Below are positions 1 through 9,100 of a DNA stretch of 56,658 nt, piece by piece. The stretch spans positions 1-56,658 of the forward strand of contig ONGG01000014.1 in NCBI GenBank assembly GCA_900317305.1, read 5' to 3'. The stretch's first letter is position 1. Each line of letters opens with the position of its first letter. The notes beneath the pieces are model-generated. The model had not been told where the DNA came from. It ran no database searches and saw nothing but the letters and a program-made list of their open reading frames with translations. The translations under genes and the position numbers were made by a program. Origin of the DNA: an uncultured Prevotellaceae bacterium. GTDB lineage: Bacteria > Bacteroidota > Bacteroidia > Bacteroidales > Bacteroidaceae.

Positions 1-1
1 C

Positions 2-310
2 CAGTGGCGCTGGGATTATGCCATCGCTTCGCATGGTGCTACTTTCCACGCACCGCAGGAGGTGACCCGATTGCTCTCGCATAGCGTCGACTATGCCCAA
101 CAGGCTCGCCTGCTCATCGCCAAGGTGGCAGCAAAGCACGGCCATACCGGTGACATCCCGGTGCCCGACTACTCCTCGAAGGCGAAGGCTCAGGCAGCCA
201 TCGGTCTTGACATGCCGAAACTGAAGGAGAAGAAAAAGCGCTTCCTCGACACCGTCGTCCCCAAATGGATCGACGATGCCAAGAAAAATGGAAAGCTCAT
301 CGAAATCTGA
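2..310 (+). CDS. nrfA: Cytochrome c nitrite reductase, C-terminal part (partial)
   Basis: This is the 3' end of a gene that begins left of the window; the frame is open from base 2. The family is the periplasmic pentahaem enzyme that reduces nitrite to ammonium with electrons from NrfH. The visible ~100 residues begin with QWRWDYAIASHGATFHAP, which matches the conserved C-terminal helical region of NrfA, followed by a helix with AQQARLL. The haem-binding CxxCH motifs lie outside the window. A hairpin with a T-run follows the stop codon. The next two genes are cytochrome c maturation factors, which fits an enzyme carrying covalent haem. The family call is fairly sure; completeness cannot be judged. 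Confidence 0.85.
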   Translation, partial: QWRWDYAIASHGATFHAPQEVTRLLSHSVDYAQQARLLIAKVAAKHGHTGDIPVPDYSSKAKAQAAIGLDMPKLKEKKKRFLDTVVPKWIDDAKKNGKLIEI

Positions 311-328
311 ACAGGCTTACAGAAAAGA

Positions 329-359
329 GGGCTGGTCGGAAGGCTGGCCCTTTTTCTTT
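329..359 (+). terminator. Intrinsic terminator after nrfA
   Basis: A 7-bp stem (GGGCTGG with CTGGCCC, two G-U pairs) closes an 8-nt loop and is followed by TTTTTCTTT. It lies 18 bp after the nrfA stop, so the cytochrome maturation pair downstream probably has its own promoter or depends on read-through. Confidence 0.6.
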
Positions 360-448
360 GGATACAAGTGCTCTTCAAATAATAAAAGCGCCGATTGGGA
401 GTTATTTAAGGTAGAAAAAAGAAAAAAAGCCTAAACCCTTAGTTCATC

Positions 449-1396
449 ATGTGGAATAAACCCTGGAGAATGCAAGAGGGATTCGTGATTGGGGGCGGAC
501 TCATCTGTGCCGGACTGATGCTGGAGCTGACAGTCGGACAGGTGGTGTGGGATGCCTTCTCATGGCCTGCCAACCTCATCGTGCTGGTGGGGCTCCTCCT
601 TCTTGCTGCCCTGTTGTTCTTCTTGCAGCCGAAATCCTATTTCTGCCGCTTCCTTGCTTCTTACCATGCCGCCGTGCCTACCTTGGTCTATGTCGTGGCG
701 CTCACCATCGTCATGGGACTTACCCGGCAGCAAGTGAATGGCACTTGGTTCAACGATATGCTCTCGTTCTGGCCCTTCGTGCTCATCTACACCTATATGG
801 CACTGATTCTCGCCTTGGTTGTCCTCAACCGCCTGTCTCGACTGCTGAGGGGGAAAAGGAAATGGGTGTGGCGACGCGACGTGCCTTTCTTCCTTAACCA
901 CTGCGGACTTCTCATCGCCCTCGTCACGGCCACGTTGGGCAATGCCGACATGCAGCGGCTGAAGATGATTACCGTGGTGGGGGAGCCCGAGTGGCGGGCC
1001 ATCAACGACAGGGGAGAGGTGCAGGAACTGCCCATCGCCATCCAGCTGAAGAAGTTCATCCTTGAGGAATATCCTGCTGAGATGGTGCCCCAACGCTCTG
1101 CCGACTCCATGATGATGGTGCAGCGCACGCCCAAGCGGTTTGCCAGCGACATCCAGATTCTCACCAAGTCGGGAAAGAATATCTCTGCCACGGTCGATGT
1201 CAATCAGCCTGTGAGCATCGACGGATGGAAAATCTACCAGTATGGCTACGACACGCAGATGGGCGCCAAGAGCAACATGAGCATCCTCGAACTGGTGAGC
1301 GACCCGTGGCTGCCGTTTGTCTATACTGGCATCTGGATGATGATAGCCGGGGCAATCAGTATGTTTCTTTTTGGAGTGAGGAGGAAGAGCGTATGA
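449..1396 (+). CDS. ResB-like cytochrome c biogenesis protein
   Basis: This is a 315-residue membrane protein resembling the ResB/Ccs1 component of System II cytochrome c maturation, which delivers haem and reduced apocytochrome for ligation outside the cytoplasmic membrane. Several hydrophobic segments lie in residues 10-160, then a long soluble region (about 160-285) and a last membrane segment near the C-terminus, the usual ResB topology. It overlaps the next gene by ATGA, implying translational coupling. Its place after nrfA suggests a role in maturing the nitrite reductase. Many Bacteroidota fuse ResB and CcsA; here they are separate ORFs. Confidence 0.8.
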   Translation: MWNKPWRMQEGFVIGGGLICAGLMLELTVGQVVWDAFSWPANLIVLVGLLLLAALLFFLQPKSYFCRFLASYHAAVPTLVYVVALTIVMGLTRQQVNGTWFNDMLSFWPFVLIYTYMALILALVVLNRLSRLLRGKRKWVWRRDVPFFLNHCGLLIALVTATLGNADMQRLKMITVVGEPEWRAINDRGEVQELPIAIQLKKFILEEYPAEMVPQRSADSMMMVQRTPKRFASDIQILTKSGKNISATVDVNQPVSIDGWKIYQYGYDTQMGAKSNMSILELVSDPWLPFVYTGIWMMIAGAISMFLFGVRRKSV

Positions 1397-2178
1397 CCTG
1401 GACACATTTCCCCTATTTCTCTATCGTGGCGGTGCTACTGTGGATGGTTGGCGCCTGGTTCGCTTGGAGAGACAGGCGCAAACAGGCCGTGGCCGTGACC
1501 ATGGCAGGACTGACGGTGTTCTTCGCTTTCATCGTCCTCTTCTGGATTGCTCTTGAACGGCCGCCTCTGCGCACCATGGGCGAGACGCGCCTATGGTATT
1601 CTTTCTTCCTGCCACTCTCCGGACTGCTCGTCTATGGCCGGTGGAAATACAAGTGGATTCTCACGTTCTCCACCATTCTGGCGCTCGTCTTCATCTGCGT
1701 CAACCTGCTCAAGCCCGAGATTCATTCCAAGACGTTGATGCCGGCCCTGCAGAGTCCGTGGTTCGCACCCCATGTCATCGTCTATATGTTTGCCTATGCG
1801 CTGCTTGGTGCCTCAGCGGTCATGGCGCTCTACCTGCTGTTCTTCAAGAAGCAACAACCGTCGAAAGAGGAGTTCGGCATATGCGACGACCTCGTCAACG
1901 TAGGCTTGGCCTTCATGACCATCGGTATGCTCTTCGGGGCCCTCTGGGCCAAGGAGGCCTGGGGACACTACTGGTCGTGGGACCCGAAGGAGACGTGGGC
2001 GGCCATCACTTGGTTTGCCTACCTCGTCTACGTTCATTACCGCCGCATCCCCTCACATCATGGCAGGATGGCATTATGGATGCTCCTCGTTGCCTTCGTC
2101 TTGCTCCAGATGTGTTGGTGGGGCATCAATTATCTGCCGAGCGCTCAGGGAACCAGCGTGCATACCTACTCTTCTTAA
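1393..2178 (+). CDS. ccsA: CcsA-like cytochrome c assembly protein
   Basis: This is a 261-residue polytopic membrane protein of the CcmF/CcsA/CcmC haem-handling family. The tryptophan-rich WWD-type motif is visible as GHYWSWDPKETWAAITW near residue 195, flanked by membrane helices. The chosen ATG overlaps the ResB stop by four bases; a longer in-frame ORF runs upstream through ResB but is only overlap. CcsA presents haem to the ResB partner for attachment to CxxCH motifs of exported cytochromes such as NrfA. The gene ends 68 bp before the convergent DUF4919 gene, and that spacer holds a short dispersed repeat. Confidence 0.85.
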   Translation: MTWTHFPYFSIVAVLLWMVGAWFAWRDRRKQAVAVTMAGLTVFFAFIVLFWIALERPPLRTMGETRLWYSFFLPLSGLLVYGRWKYKWILTFSTILALVFICVNLLKPEIHSKTLMPALQSPWFAPHVIVYMFAYALLGASAVMALYLLFFKKQQPSKEEFGICDDLVNVGLAFMTIGMLFGALWAKEAWGHYWSWDPKETWAAITWFAYLVYVHYRRIPSHHGRMALWMLLVAFVLLQMCWWGINYLPSAQGTSVHTYSS

Positions 2179-2190
2179 GCTTTCGCAAGT

Positions 2191-2227
2191 TTCAGAAGTT
2201 CAGGAGTTTTAGGAGTCCAGACATTAC
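2191..2227 (+). repeat. Dispersed CAGGAGTT-type repeat in a convergent spacer
   Basis: The stretch is built from short units such as CAGAAGTTCAGGAGTT and ends CAGACATTAC. A close relative lies in inverse orientation at 51429-51477, again exactly between two convergent genes. It codes for nothing evident. It may be a 3'-end processing or termination element, or a REP-like repeat. Confidence 0.6.
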
Positions 2228-2246
2228 CACAGTTAACAATCACAGA

Positions 2247-2945
2247 CTATTCAAACATACTCTTCCACCGCTCCATCACACGGGTTATTTCAAAGTAAAT
2301 CAGTTTCTGGGAGTAGTATTTGCTTGTCTCTTTCAATTCGATGATGTCACAACTGTCTGTCGCGTATTGCTTGGAGATTTCCCACAGGTCCAGATAGTAT
2401 CGCATGAACATATATTCGTCGGAAACCGACGTCACATAAAAAGGATGTTCTTTCGACCCATCTCCCGTAGTGGCTATCGTATTGAAAATCCTATTCATAC
2501 GGTTGTAATATACTTGTCCTTCTCTGATGGTCACATCATAATGATGGGTTGAGTCTTTCACCATATAACCTATTGAGAAGGCCGCATGACGAAGTGCTTT
2601 CAAACTTAGGGGGTTCTTATTGAGCACCTTCTTGGCGGCAGAAAGGCACTCTTCGTATTTCTTCTCGTTCATCAGCTTGTCCAAATCCATCACACCCTCT
2701 CCCGTATCATCATTCGACTCGAGGTATGATTGTCCATAGAATGCCAAGATGCGCTCTTGCCAAGTCATGGTGGTGTCGATTTGGTTTGCCGACAATCTCG
2801 TCACAAGATCCTTTATCCGCTGAGGGTCTTGCTCAGCCACTTTCTTCACTTCTTTCCAATCTACTGGAATAATCTCACGTTCCTCTTGAGCCTGAATGGT
2901 CAATGGCATGAGGAGGAAAATCATAAACACGATGGTCTGTCTCAT
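2247..2945 (-). CDS. DUF4919 family exported protein
   Basis: This is a 232-residue protein with an N-terminal signal peptide (cleavage expected after the QAQ near residue 20). The body matches the Bacteroidota DUF4919 pattern: an early aromatic FYGQSYL block, a TPR-like central helical part (YEECLSAAKKVLNKNPLSLKALRHAAFS), then a GDGSKEHPFYVTSVSDEY block. The biochemical function of the family is not known. It is a single gene on the minus strand, 68 bp after the TonB-type gene and convergent with ccsA. No standard promoter box was recognised in the short upstream spacer, so co-transcription with the TonB gene is possible. Confidence 0.75.
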   Translation of the reverse strand: MRQTIVFMIFLLMPLTIQAQEEREIIPVDWKEVKKVAEQDPQRIKDLVTRLSANQIDTTMTWQERILAFYGQSYLESNDDTGEGVMDLDKLMNEKKYEECLSAAKKVLNKNPLSLKALRHAAFSIGYMVKDSTHHYDVTIREGQVYYNRMNRIFNTIATTGDGSKEHPFYVTSVSDEYMFMRYYLDLWEISKQYATDSCDIIELKETSKYYSQKLIYFEITRVMERWKSMFE

Positions 2946-3013
2946 AGTTGTATTTATTTGGCATTATTTTTTTATCTACGATGAAACTCAAATGTGTTCT
3001 CTCAAAAGGGATA

Positions 3014-3748
3014 TTAATTCAGTTTGAAGTAGATGGGAAGGTTGTATCGGCTTTGAGCCCCTGGCTCCCATTTTGGCATAAGTCTTACCACACGTAGCGC
3101 TTCAGCATCTAGAAGTGGATGGATGCTCCGTTCAATTTTCGGATTGCTGATGCTGCCGTCGGTCTCGACAGTGAAACTTACCACCACTCGTCCTTCAATG
3201 CTGTCTTTCCTTGCTTGCTCAGGATATTTTGTGTTCTCATTCACAAAATTGATGAGAGCACTCTGGCCACCGGGAAAGGAAGGGCTTGGCAAGACTTCAC
3301 CGGTGACGTCATCTATATATACAGGTTCTACGGCTTGGCTCACAGCCGAAGGGGTGCTTCGTTCTTCGTTCTGATCTGTCCCATTGGGCTCAGCAATTCG
3401 GTTTCCCACAGATAGTGTGTCGGGAATCTTGTCTACGAAACCGGCAGTTTGGCTTTCTATTGACACGGTGTCGCGACTAGATTCTGTGGGGGGTGTCTTA
3501 CTGTTACATGCCGTTAGGGCAGCCAGTCCCATGCTCACACCCACCACGGCCACGGCCTTGCCCAGTTGTCGGCGCAGCCGCAGTTGTTGTTCGAGCCAGC
3601 GCACCTCAGCCTCACATTTCGGACAGGTGCCGGCGCAGTCACCCTTATGGTGGCACTCCGTCGGTGCATATTCAATGCCGTTGGCCTTTGCTACCTGCAA
3701 GCGCACCTCTTTGAGGGTGTTGCATATCCTTTTTCCTCTTTTTATCAT
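3014..3748 (-). CDS. TonB C-terminal domain protein with N-terminal Cys-rich module
   Basis: This is a 244-residue membrane-anchored protein with a TonB C-terminal domain (about residues 156-244, starting SFPGGQSALINFV with the YPEQA block). Such domains contact TonB boxes of outer-membrane transporters. The N-terminus is unusual: ECHHKGDCAGTCPKCEAEV with cysteines at 32, 38, 42 and 45, reminiscent of a small zinc or redox knuckle, before a hydrophobic segment at 65-81. The start at 3748 is chosen because a TATATTTG box lies at 3792-3799, downstream of the first ATG of the longer ORF (3892). Similar N-termini occur in other Bacteroidota TonB-family proteins as far as I recall; the role of the module is unknown. 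Confidence 0.75.
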   Translation of the reverse strand: MIKRGKRICNTLKEVRLQVAKANGIEYAPTECHHKGDCAGTCPKCEAEVRWLEQQLRLRRQLGKAVAVVGVSMGLAALTACNSKTPPTESSRDTVSIESQTAGFVDKIPDTLSVGNRIAEPNGTDQNEERSTPSAVSQAVEPVYIDDVTGEVLPSPSFPGGQSALINFVNENTKYPEQARKDSIEGRVVVSFTVETDGSISNPKIERSIHPLLDAEALRVVRLMPKWEPGAQSRYNLPIYFKLN

Positions 3749-3791
3749 AGTCTCTCTTCTCTTTGATTGATACAGTGACCGATTACGTTTG

Positions 3792-3799
3792 CAAATATA
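3792..3799 (-). promoter_or_regulatory. -7 box for the TonB-type gene
   Basis: TATATTTG on the minus strand fits the Bacteroidota TAnnTTTG box. It lies about 44 bp before the chosen ATG, giving a leader of roughly 35-40 nt. No clear TTTG -33 box was found. Confidence 0.5.
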
Positions 3800-3952
3800 G
3801 ACATTTCGGTTTACTATGCAATGGTAACAAGACAATATGTTACAATGGAGCGTTACACTTTGTTCTATGGATAAATTATTGATATTCAACAATATACTTT
3901 AAATTCGTCAGTGGATTTGACAAAAAATGTAACGGTGGAAAGGTGGGAAAAT

Positions 3953-4214
3953 GGCCGAAGATAGGCGGCAGTTTGGAAAAGAAAGCAAAAACTTCGTGTT
4001 TTGCTTTGCTTTTCTCTCACCTTGCACTACTTTGCCGCTGCGCGGCGATGATAGGCGGCGGTTCGGCAAAGAAAGCAAAAACTTCGTGTTTTGCTTTGCT
4101 TTTCTCTCACCTTGCAACTTTGCCGCTGCGCGGCGAAGATAGGCGGCGGTTCGGAAAAGAAAGCAAAAACTTCGTGTTTTGCTTTGCTTTTCTCTCACCT
4201 TGCACTATCTTTGC
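3953..4214 (+). repeat. Three tandem copies of an ~88-bp promoter-bearing repeat
   Basis: Copies are at about 3953-4036, 4037-4124 and 4125-4214. Each contains a palindrome (GCCGCTGCGCGGC between copies), then GATAGGCGG, then a 9-bp hairpin (AAAGCAAAA/TTTTGCTTT), then CTCACCTTGCA leading to a -7-like box. Only copy 3 ends in an intact TATCTTTG. Copy 1 has TACTTTGC and copy 2 AACTTTGC, each short of the consensus by small deletions. Related sequence is found at 36631-36770 and 49581-49655. Short ORFs across the array on both strands are artefacts of the repeat. Confidence 0.85.
4183..4213 (+). promoter_or_regulatory. Consensus promoter of the TPR/HTH regulator
   Basis: TTTG at 4183-4186, a 19-nt spacer and TATCTTTG at 4206-4213 match the Bacteroidota primary sigma promoter (TTTG-N19-21-TAnnTTTG). 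The expected start near 4218-4220 gives a leader of about 25 nt before the ATG at 4244. The promoter is part of the third repeat copy. Confidence 0.8.
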
Positions 4215-4243
4215 AAATACTTAATGAAGAACAATACGTGGAG

Positions 4244-5971
4244 ATGAGATTGACTTTCCTTTTTGTAATCACACTTTTCTTCTTGGGATGTGGCACCGCC
4301 CCTGAATCCAGAAAACTGGATGAGGTCGACTCCCTCGTTATCGCTGAAAAATACGATTCGGCATACCATAGACTGATGATGATAAGCCCACAGTTTAAGA
4401 ATGAGAAAGACAAGGCCCATTACGGATTGCTCTTGGTGCAGACCAGTTACCTGACAAACAGCACGCTGCCCCCCGATTCAGTTGTCGACATGGCCATCTC
4501 CTATTTTGAGAACAGCAATGACTTGGAAAAACTTGCAGAGGCCTATTATTTCAAGGCTTCATGTCTTCATGAGAGAAACGAGAACCCGAAAGCCATACAA
4601 TTCTATAAAAAGGCGGAGGATATTGCAGGCCAAACCAATGACCTGGGATTGCAGTATAGAATTGCCGAGTCGATGGCCAAAATCAACAACCAGAATGGCA
4701 ACTACAACCTCCAGTTGAACTATGCCAGAAAAGCACTTGACTGCGCACAGCACGCCGGAAACAAGAAATGGATAGCCTACTCCTATTTCAATCTCAGCAA
4801 CGCCTTCCAAAACCTTGAGATGACCGACAGCCTGTCGTATTATGCTAAAAAACTGATTCCAAGGCTTGATGATATCGATACACAGGATATTCCTCATTTC
4901 CTGAACAGCATCGGATTGATGTATTTCAAGAATGGCGACTTGTCGAGGGCCAAGAAATATTATGAGGAGTCTTTGGAGCATCAGGAAGTGGCAAAGACAT
5001 TGGTGAACCTTGCGGATGTTTATGTGAAGGAGGGCAACAAGGAGAAAGCATATCGTCTTTGGCAGAAAGCCTCTCTTTTGGATGATGGCGGGCAAAAAGA
5101 TGTCATCATGTTCAACATGCTTCAATACGACTTGGACCACAAAAACAACCTGGAGGATGCCTGTGAGCGTATGAACCGAATTTATGCCATCAAGGACAGC
5201 ATGACATCCACCCTGAAAGACCGGACAATACAAGATTTACAGCAAAAATATGATGAGGAATCGCTCGCCCATCTCTATGAAAGCAAACTGATGAGGTGGA
5301 TGATAGCGACGCTCATCCTCCTTCTTGCCGTACTCCTCTTGATGGGATATGTAAGGTATCGAAGATATCGTTCAAAGTTGTTGATGGCCAAGCACCAAAT
5401 GCTCATCGGTCAATATAGTAACGAAATCAAGCAACTCAACGACCAATGCCAGTTGGCAGAGCATGACATCAGCAAATACCAGTCGATGATTGCTGACTAT
5501 ACGGTTCAGATTCAACAACTGCAGTCTTCGGGTGAGAATGTGGATAAACTGGTGGCAGAGAAGAACCGGCAAATAGATGACTTGGTCCGGAGAAATGAGG
5601 AACTGGAGGCGTCTTGTATGAATGCCGAAAGGCAGAAAGAGGTACTGAGGAATAATATATCGGATATTGTCGAGAATGCCTCTCCGGTGTTGAATCGGGG
5701 AAAAATACTCTATGATTTCATCCTTGATAACAAACCCACGGTCTCATGGAGCAAAGACGATTTCCATTGTTTTGTAGAGTATTACAAGGCACTGCATATC
5801 AAGGAGTATGAAGCGATAGAAAAGGAATATAAACACCTGACATTGCATAATCTGTTTTTCCTCATACTGAATGAGATGGGAAAAGACAGCAAGGTCGTCA
5901 GTCAGATTATGGGTATTTCACCAGAGTCTATCCGTACCATCAAGCACAGGTTGCAAAAGAATAGGGCATAG
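4244..5971 (+). CDS. Membrane-anchored TPR protein with C-terminal HTH
   Basis: This is a 575-residue protein beginning MRLTFLFVITLFFLGCG, a signal with a lipobox-like cysteine at 16. Residues 30-350 are helical TPR-like repeats (for example NPKAIQFYKKAEDIA and GDLSRAKKYYEESLE). A membrane helix lies at about 351-372, then a coiled coil (380-465), then a C-terminal helical domain ending in VVSQIMGISPESIRTIKHRL, which looks like a LuxR-type helix-turn-helix. This layout is common for Bacteroidota regulators that sense outside and bind DNA inside. The upstream part of the longer ORF is translated repeat and is rejected, because the promoter maps inside it. It lies 134 bp before the pectin methylesterase gene, so control of pectin genes is plausible but unproven. 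Confidence 0.75.
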   Translation: MRLTFLFVITLFFLGCGTAPESRKLDEVDSLVIAEKYDSAYHRLMMISPQFKNEKDKAHYGLLLVQTSYLTNSTLPPDSVVDMAISYFENSNDLEKLAEAYYFKASCLHERNENPKAIQFYKKAEDIAGQTNDLGLQYRIAESMAKINNQNGNYNLQLNYARKALDCAQHAGNKKWIAYSYFNLSNAFQNLEMTDSLSYYAKKLIPRLDDIDTQDIPHFLNSIGLMYFKNGDLSRAKKYYEESLEHQEVAKTLVNLADVYVKEGNKEKAYRLWQKASLLDDGGQKDVIMFNMLQYDLDHKNNLEDACERMNRIYAIKDSMTSTLKDRTIQDLQQKYDEESLAHLYESKLMRWMIATLILLLAVLLLMGYVRYRRYRSKLLMAKHQMLIGQYSNEIKQLNDQCQLAEHDISKYQSMIADYTVQIQQLQSSGENVDKLVAEKNRQIDDLVRRNEELEASCMNAERQKEVLRNNISDIVENASPVLNRGKILYDFILDNKPTVSWSKDDFHCFVEYYKALHIKEYEAIEKEYKHLTLHNLFFLILNEMGKDSKVVSQIMGISPESIRTIKHRLQKNRA

Positions 5972-6041
5972 CTTTTGGGTGACAGGATATATGAAACTCA
6001 TTTTTTCTTCGTCATTTTAGGATAATCTCAAAGTAAATGTG

Positions 6042-6070
6042 TATCTTTACAGCCCTTTTGCGAGAGGGCT
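6042..6070 (+). promoter_or_regulatory. Probable promoter and leader hairpin of the CE8 gene
   Basis: TATCTTTA at 6042-6049 is one base off the TAnnTTTG box. An AGCCCT/AGGGCT hairpin at 6051-6070 lies at or just after the expected start. No good -33 box is seen, so an activator may be needed. Confidence 0.4.
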
Positions 6071-6105
6071 AACTAAAATAAACCGAAAAACAAACTACTG
6101 ATAAA

Positions 6106-9100
6106 ATGATTAAACGTCTGCTTCTTACCATTCTGTGTGGCAGCCTGCTGACTATGGCCCAGGCAGCCCAGGGCGTGGAGTCTGGTATGAGACTTCCACA
6201 AATGCCAAAAATCCTCGGTGATGTGGTCTCCGATGAACATGTCACCATTACCTTCCCGTTCGACCAGGGCACGGAAGGACAAACCGCGGTGTTCGGACCT
6301 GCCGATAATGCCGACTCCTATTTCAAAACAAGCTATTCCACCCATGGCGATGGCCTCATCATCACCGGTGTGTCGATGTCACAGACGCAGTTCCAGCCTG
6401 TGGTGTCTAACGAGGGCAGTGCCAACGACGGAAATGCCGTGGACTTCCTGTTCATTCCGAAAAACGGACTACGGTTCACTCCCGTAAAGGTGTCGTTCGT
6501 CACCACACGCTTTGGCACCGACGGTGGCAAGGTCGATGCCTCGTGGGTGGGCAGCGACGGCCAGGCGACCAGTCTGGCCAAGGCCATCATCCCAGCGCGA
6601 AACAATGCTACTCCCAACAAGACCGAATGGTCGCAGGAACTCTCGGGAATATCTGCCAGCGACGGCCTCTGCGGACTGAGGCTCAACCTTTATTCCCTGG
6701 GCAACACCAAGCAGGTGGGATTCGGTAATATTGTCATCGAGGGCATTGTGGAGGGAACAATCCAGGACGTGACACAATGCAAACTCGTTGTGCAGGTGCC
6801 TGAAGAGGCCGGTAAAGTGACCATCACCCCCAATGCCGACACCTTTGACGAGGGCGACCAAGTGACCGTGTCGACCACAGAGAATTTTGGCTATCATTTC
6901 AAGGCATGGACCAGTGCTGATGGAAATGTGGTGTCCACGGACAATCCCTATACGTTCACCATTACGGCCGATACGGAGCTGATTGGGGCGTTCGAGCACG
7001 TCAACACCTATCAGCTCGGCCTGACCCTCACTGAGGGGGCACAGGCCAACCTTGTCAGCGTGGAGCCTGCCGGAACCTTCATCGATGGCAAACGCATGTA
7101 TGAGGAGGGCACCGAGGTGAGGCTCTCGGCGCAAAACAACAAAATCCTCACTTTCGTGGGATGGGAAGACCAGTCTACCGACCCCGTGCGCATTGTGAGG
7201 ATGGAAGAGGACAGACAGCTGACAGCCAATTTCTCTGCCGTCGACTATATCGTGGGATGGGACTTCTACTTCGACCAACCTAACCAGGAGCGGGCTGCTG
7301 ACTATAAGAGCGACACTGAGAATGCGGGCATCCTCTCGCTCCATAATGCCGAGGGACAGACTTCAAGTTGGCTGACAAGAGGCATCAACAACGGTGCGGA
7401 GAACGGACGGTGGGCTGCCAGAATATGGAAACCACGTAGCCAAGGCCTCTATTTCGAGATCTCGTTCTCTGCCAAAGGCTACTCCAACCTGAAGGTGGCC
7501 AGCGCCTTGGGCGTGGGCTACAACACCTATTCGGTGAACCATGTGGAGTATTCCATCGACGGGCAGAACTACACGTCGATAGGTACGTTCAACCTTACTG
7601 GAAACGGATGGTTCGACAACGAGTTCCAACTGCCTGCAGAGGCCGATGACAAAGACCGGGTCTACATCAGATGGATGCCCGACCGGACGGCTCCCCTCGT
7701 GGGCAATGACACCGACTACGACGGACTGGCCATCACTGATATCTTCGTCACCGCCGACGCGAGCGCCCTGGCCGATGAGACGGCAACACTCGTGAGCAGC
7801 AATCCTTCCGAGGGTGCCACGGGCGTGTCGGCCAACGGAAGCATCATCCTTACCTTCGACAAGAAAATCGTGGCGGGAGAGGGAACGGCAAGGCTCAATG
7901 GTGAGGAACTCTCGCCCATCATCAGTGGAAAGACAGCGGTCTTCAGCTATTCAGGTCTCCAATACGCCACAGCCTATGACTTCGTGATGCCCGAAGGGGT
8001 GCTCACCAGCCGCAGTGGAAGGCCTGTGGTCGCCACCACCATCTCGTTCACCACCATGGAGCGCAGCCAGCCTGCTCCACGGCTCTATGATGCCGTGGTG
8101 GCACAGGATGGTTCGGGCCACTATGCCACCATCCAGGAGGCCATCGATGCCGCACCGGCAGAAAGGGCAACACCATGGCTCATTTTCATTAAGAACGGGC
8201 GGTACCAAGAGCATGTCGACATTCCGGCAAGAAAACCCTATCTGCACCTCATCGGGCAGGACCGCGACAAGACTGTCATCTGTGACAGCCGCCTCAGCGG
8301 TGGCGACAATGCCGTACACGTGAGCGTGGGAGCCACATTGGTGGTGAATGCCAACAACACGTTTATCGAGAACCTCACCATGGAGAATTCCTGGGGACAT
8401 GAGAAACAGGCCGGACCACAGGCCCTGGCCCTCAACACCGTTGGCGACCGCATCGCGATGAACCATGTGCGCCTGCTGTCATATCAGGACACGTGGATTA
8501 CCACGTCAACCTCCAACAACCGTCATTATATCCGCCATTCACTCATCGAGGGTGCCGTCGACTTCATTTACAACTCCGGCAACGTTTACCTTGATGGCGA
8601 CACACTCGAAATCAACCGGCCTTCGGGAGGATATATCGTGGCGCCCTCGCATGCTGCCGACGTGAGATGGGGCTATGTGTTCCAAAACAGTATCATCCGC
8701 CCGTTGAAGGGTATGAACGTCACCGATGTGTGGTTGGGCAGACCTTGGAAAAACAGTCCCAAGACGGTATATATCAACACGCAGACTTTCGTCAATATTC
8801 CCGCAAAGGGATGGTATGAGACCATGGGAGGACTGCCCGTGCTTTGGGCCGACTACAATACGGTGGATGCCGACGGTAATCCCGTAGACCTCAGTCAGCG
8901 ACGCGATACCTACTACTATGTGAACGACAGTGGTGAGCGCATTTATGGCACGGCCAAGAATTATCTCACCGACGAGGAGGCCGCACAATACACCATCAAG
9001 AACGTGGTGGGAGGCAGCGACTCCTGGCAGCCCGACCTGATGTGCGAGGCTTGCGAGGCACCCCAACCGGAACTGAAAGACGGTGTCGTTTCATGGCAGC

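Noticed and set aside
560-1405. Minus-strand ORF of 281 codons opposite the ResB-like gene
   Set aside because: Antisense to a membrane protein with clear helices; its translation is His/Asp/Gly-rich with no domain.
3953-4214. Possible CRISPR array
   Set aside because: Only three copies of ~88 bp directly abutting, with no unique spacers of regular length and no cas genes nearby.
3908-4224. Small ORFs on both strands over the tandem repeat
   Set aside because: They are translations of the repeat itself, with the same peptide repeated; the sequence works as a promoter.
4091-4243. N-terminal extension of the TPR/HTH regulator
   Set aside because: The mapped promoter boxes lie within it and a lipoprotein-like signal begins at 4244.
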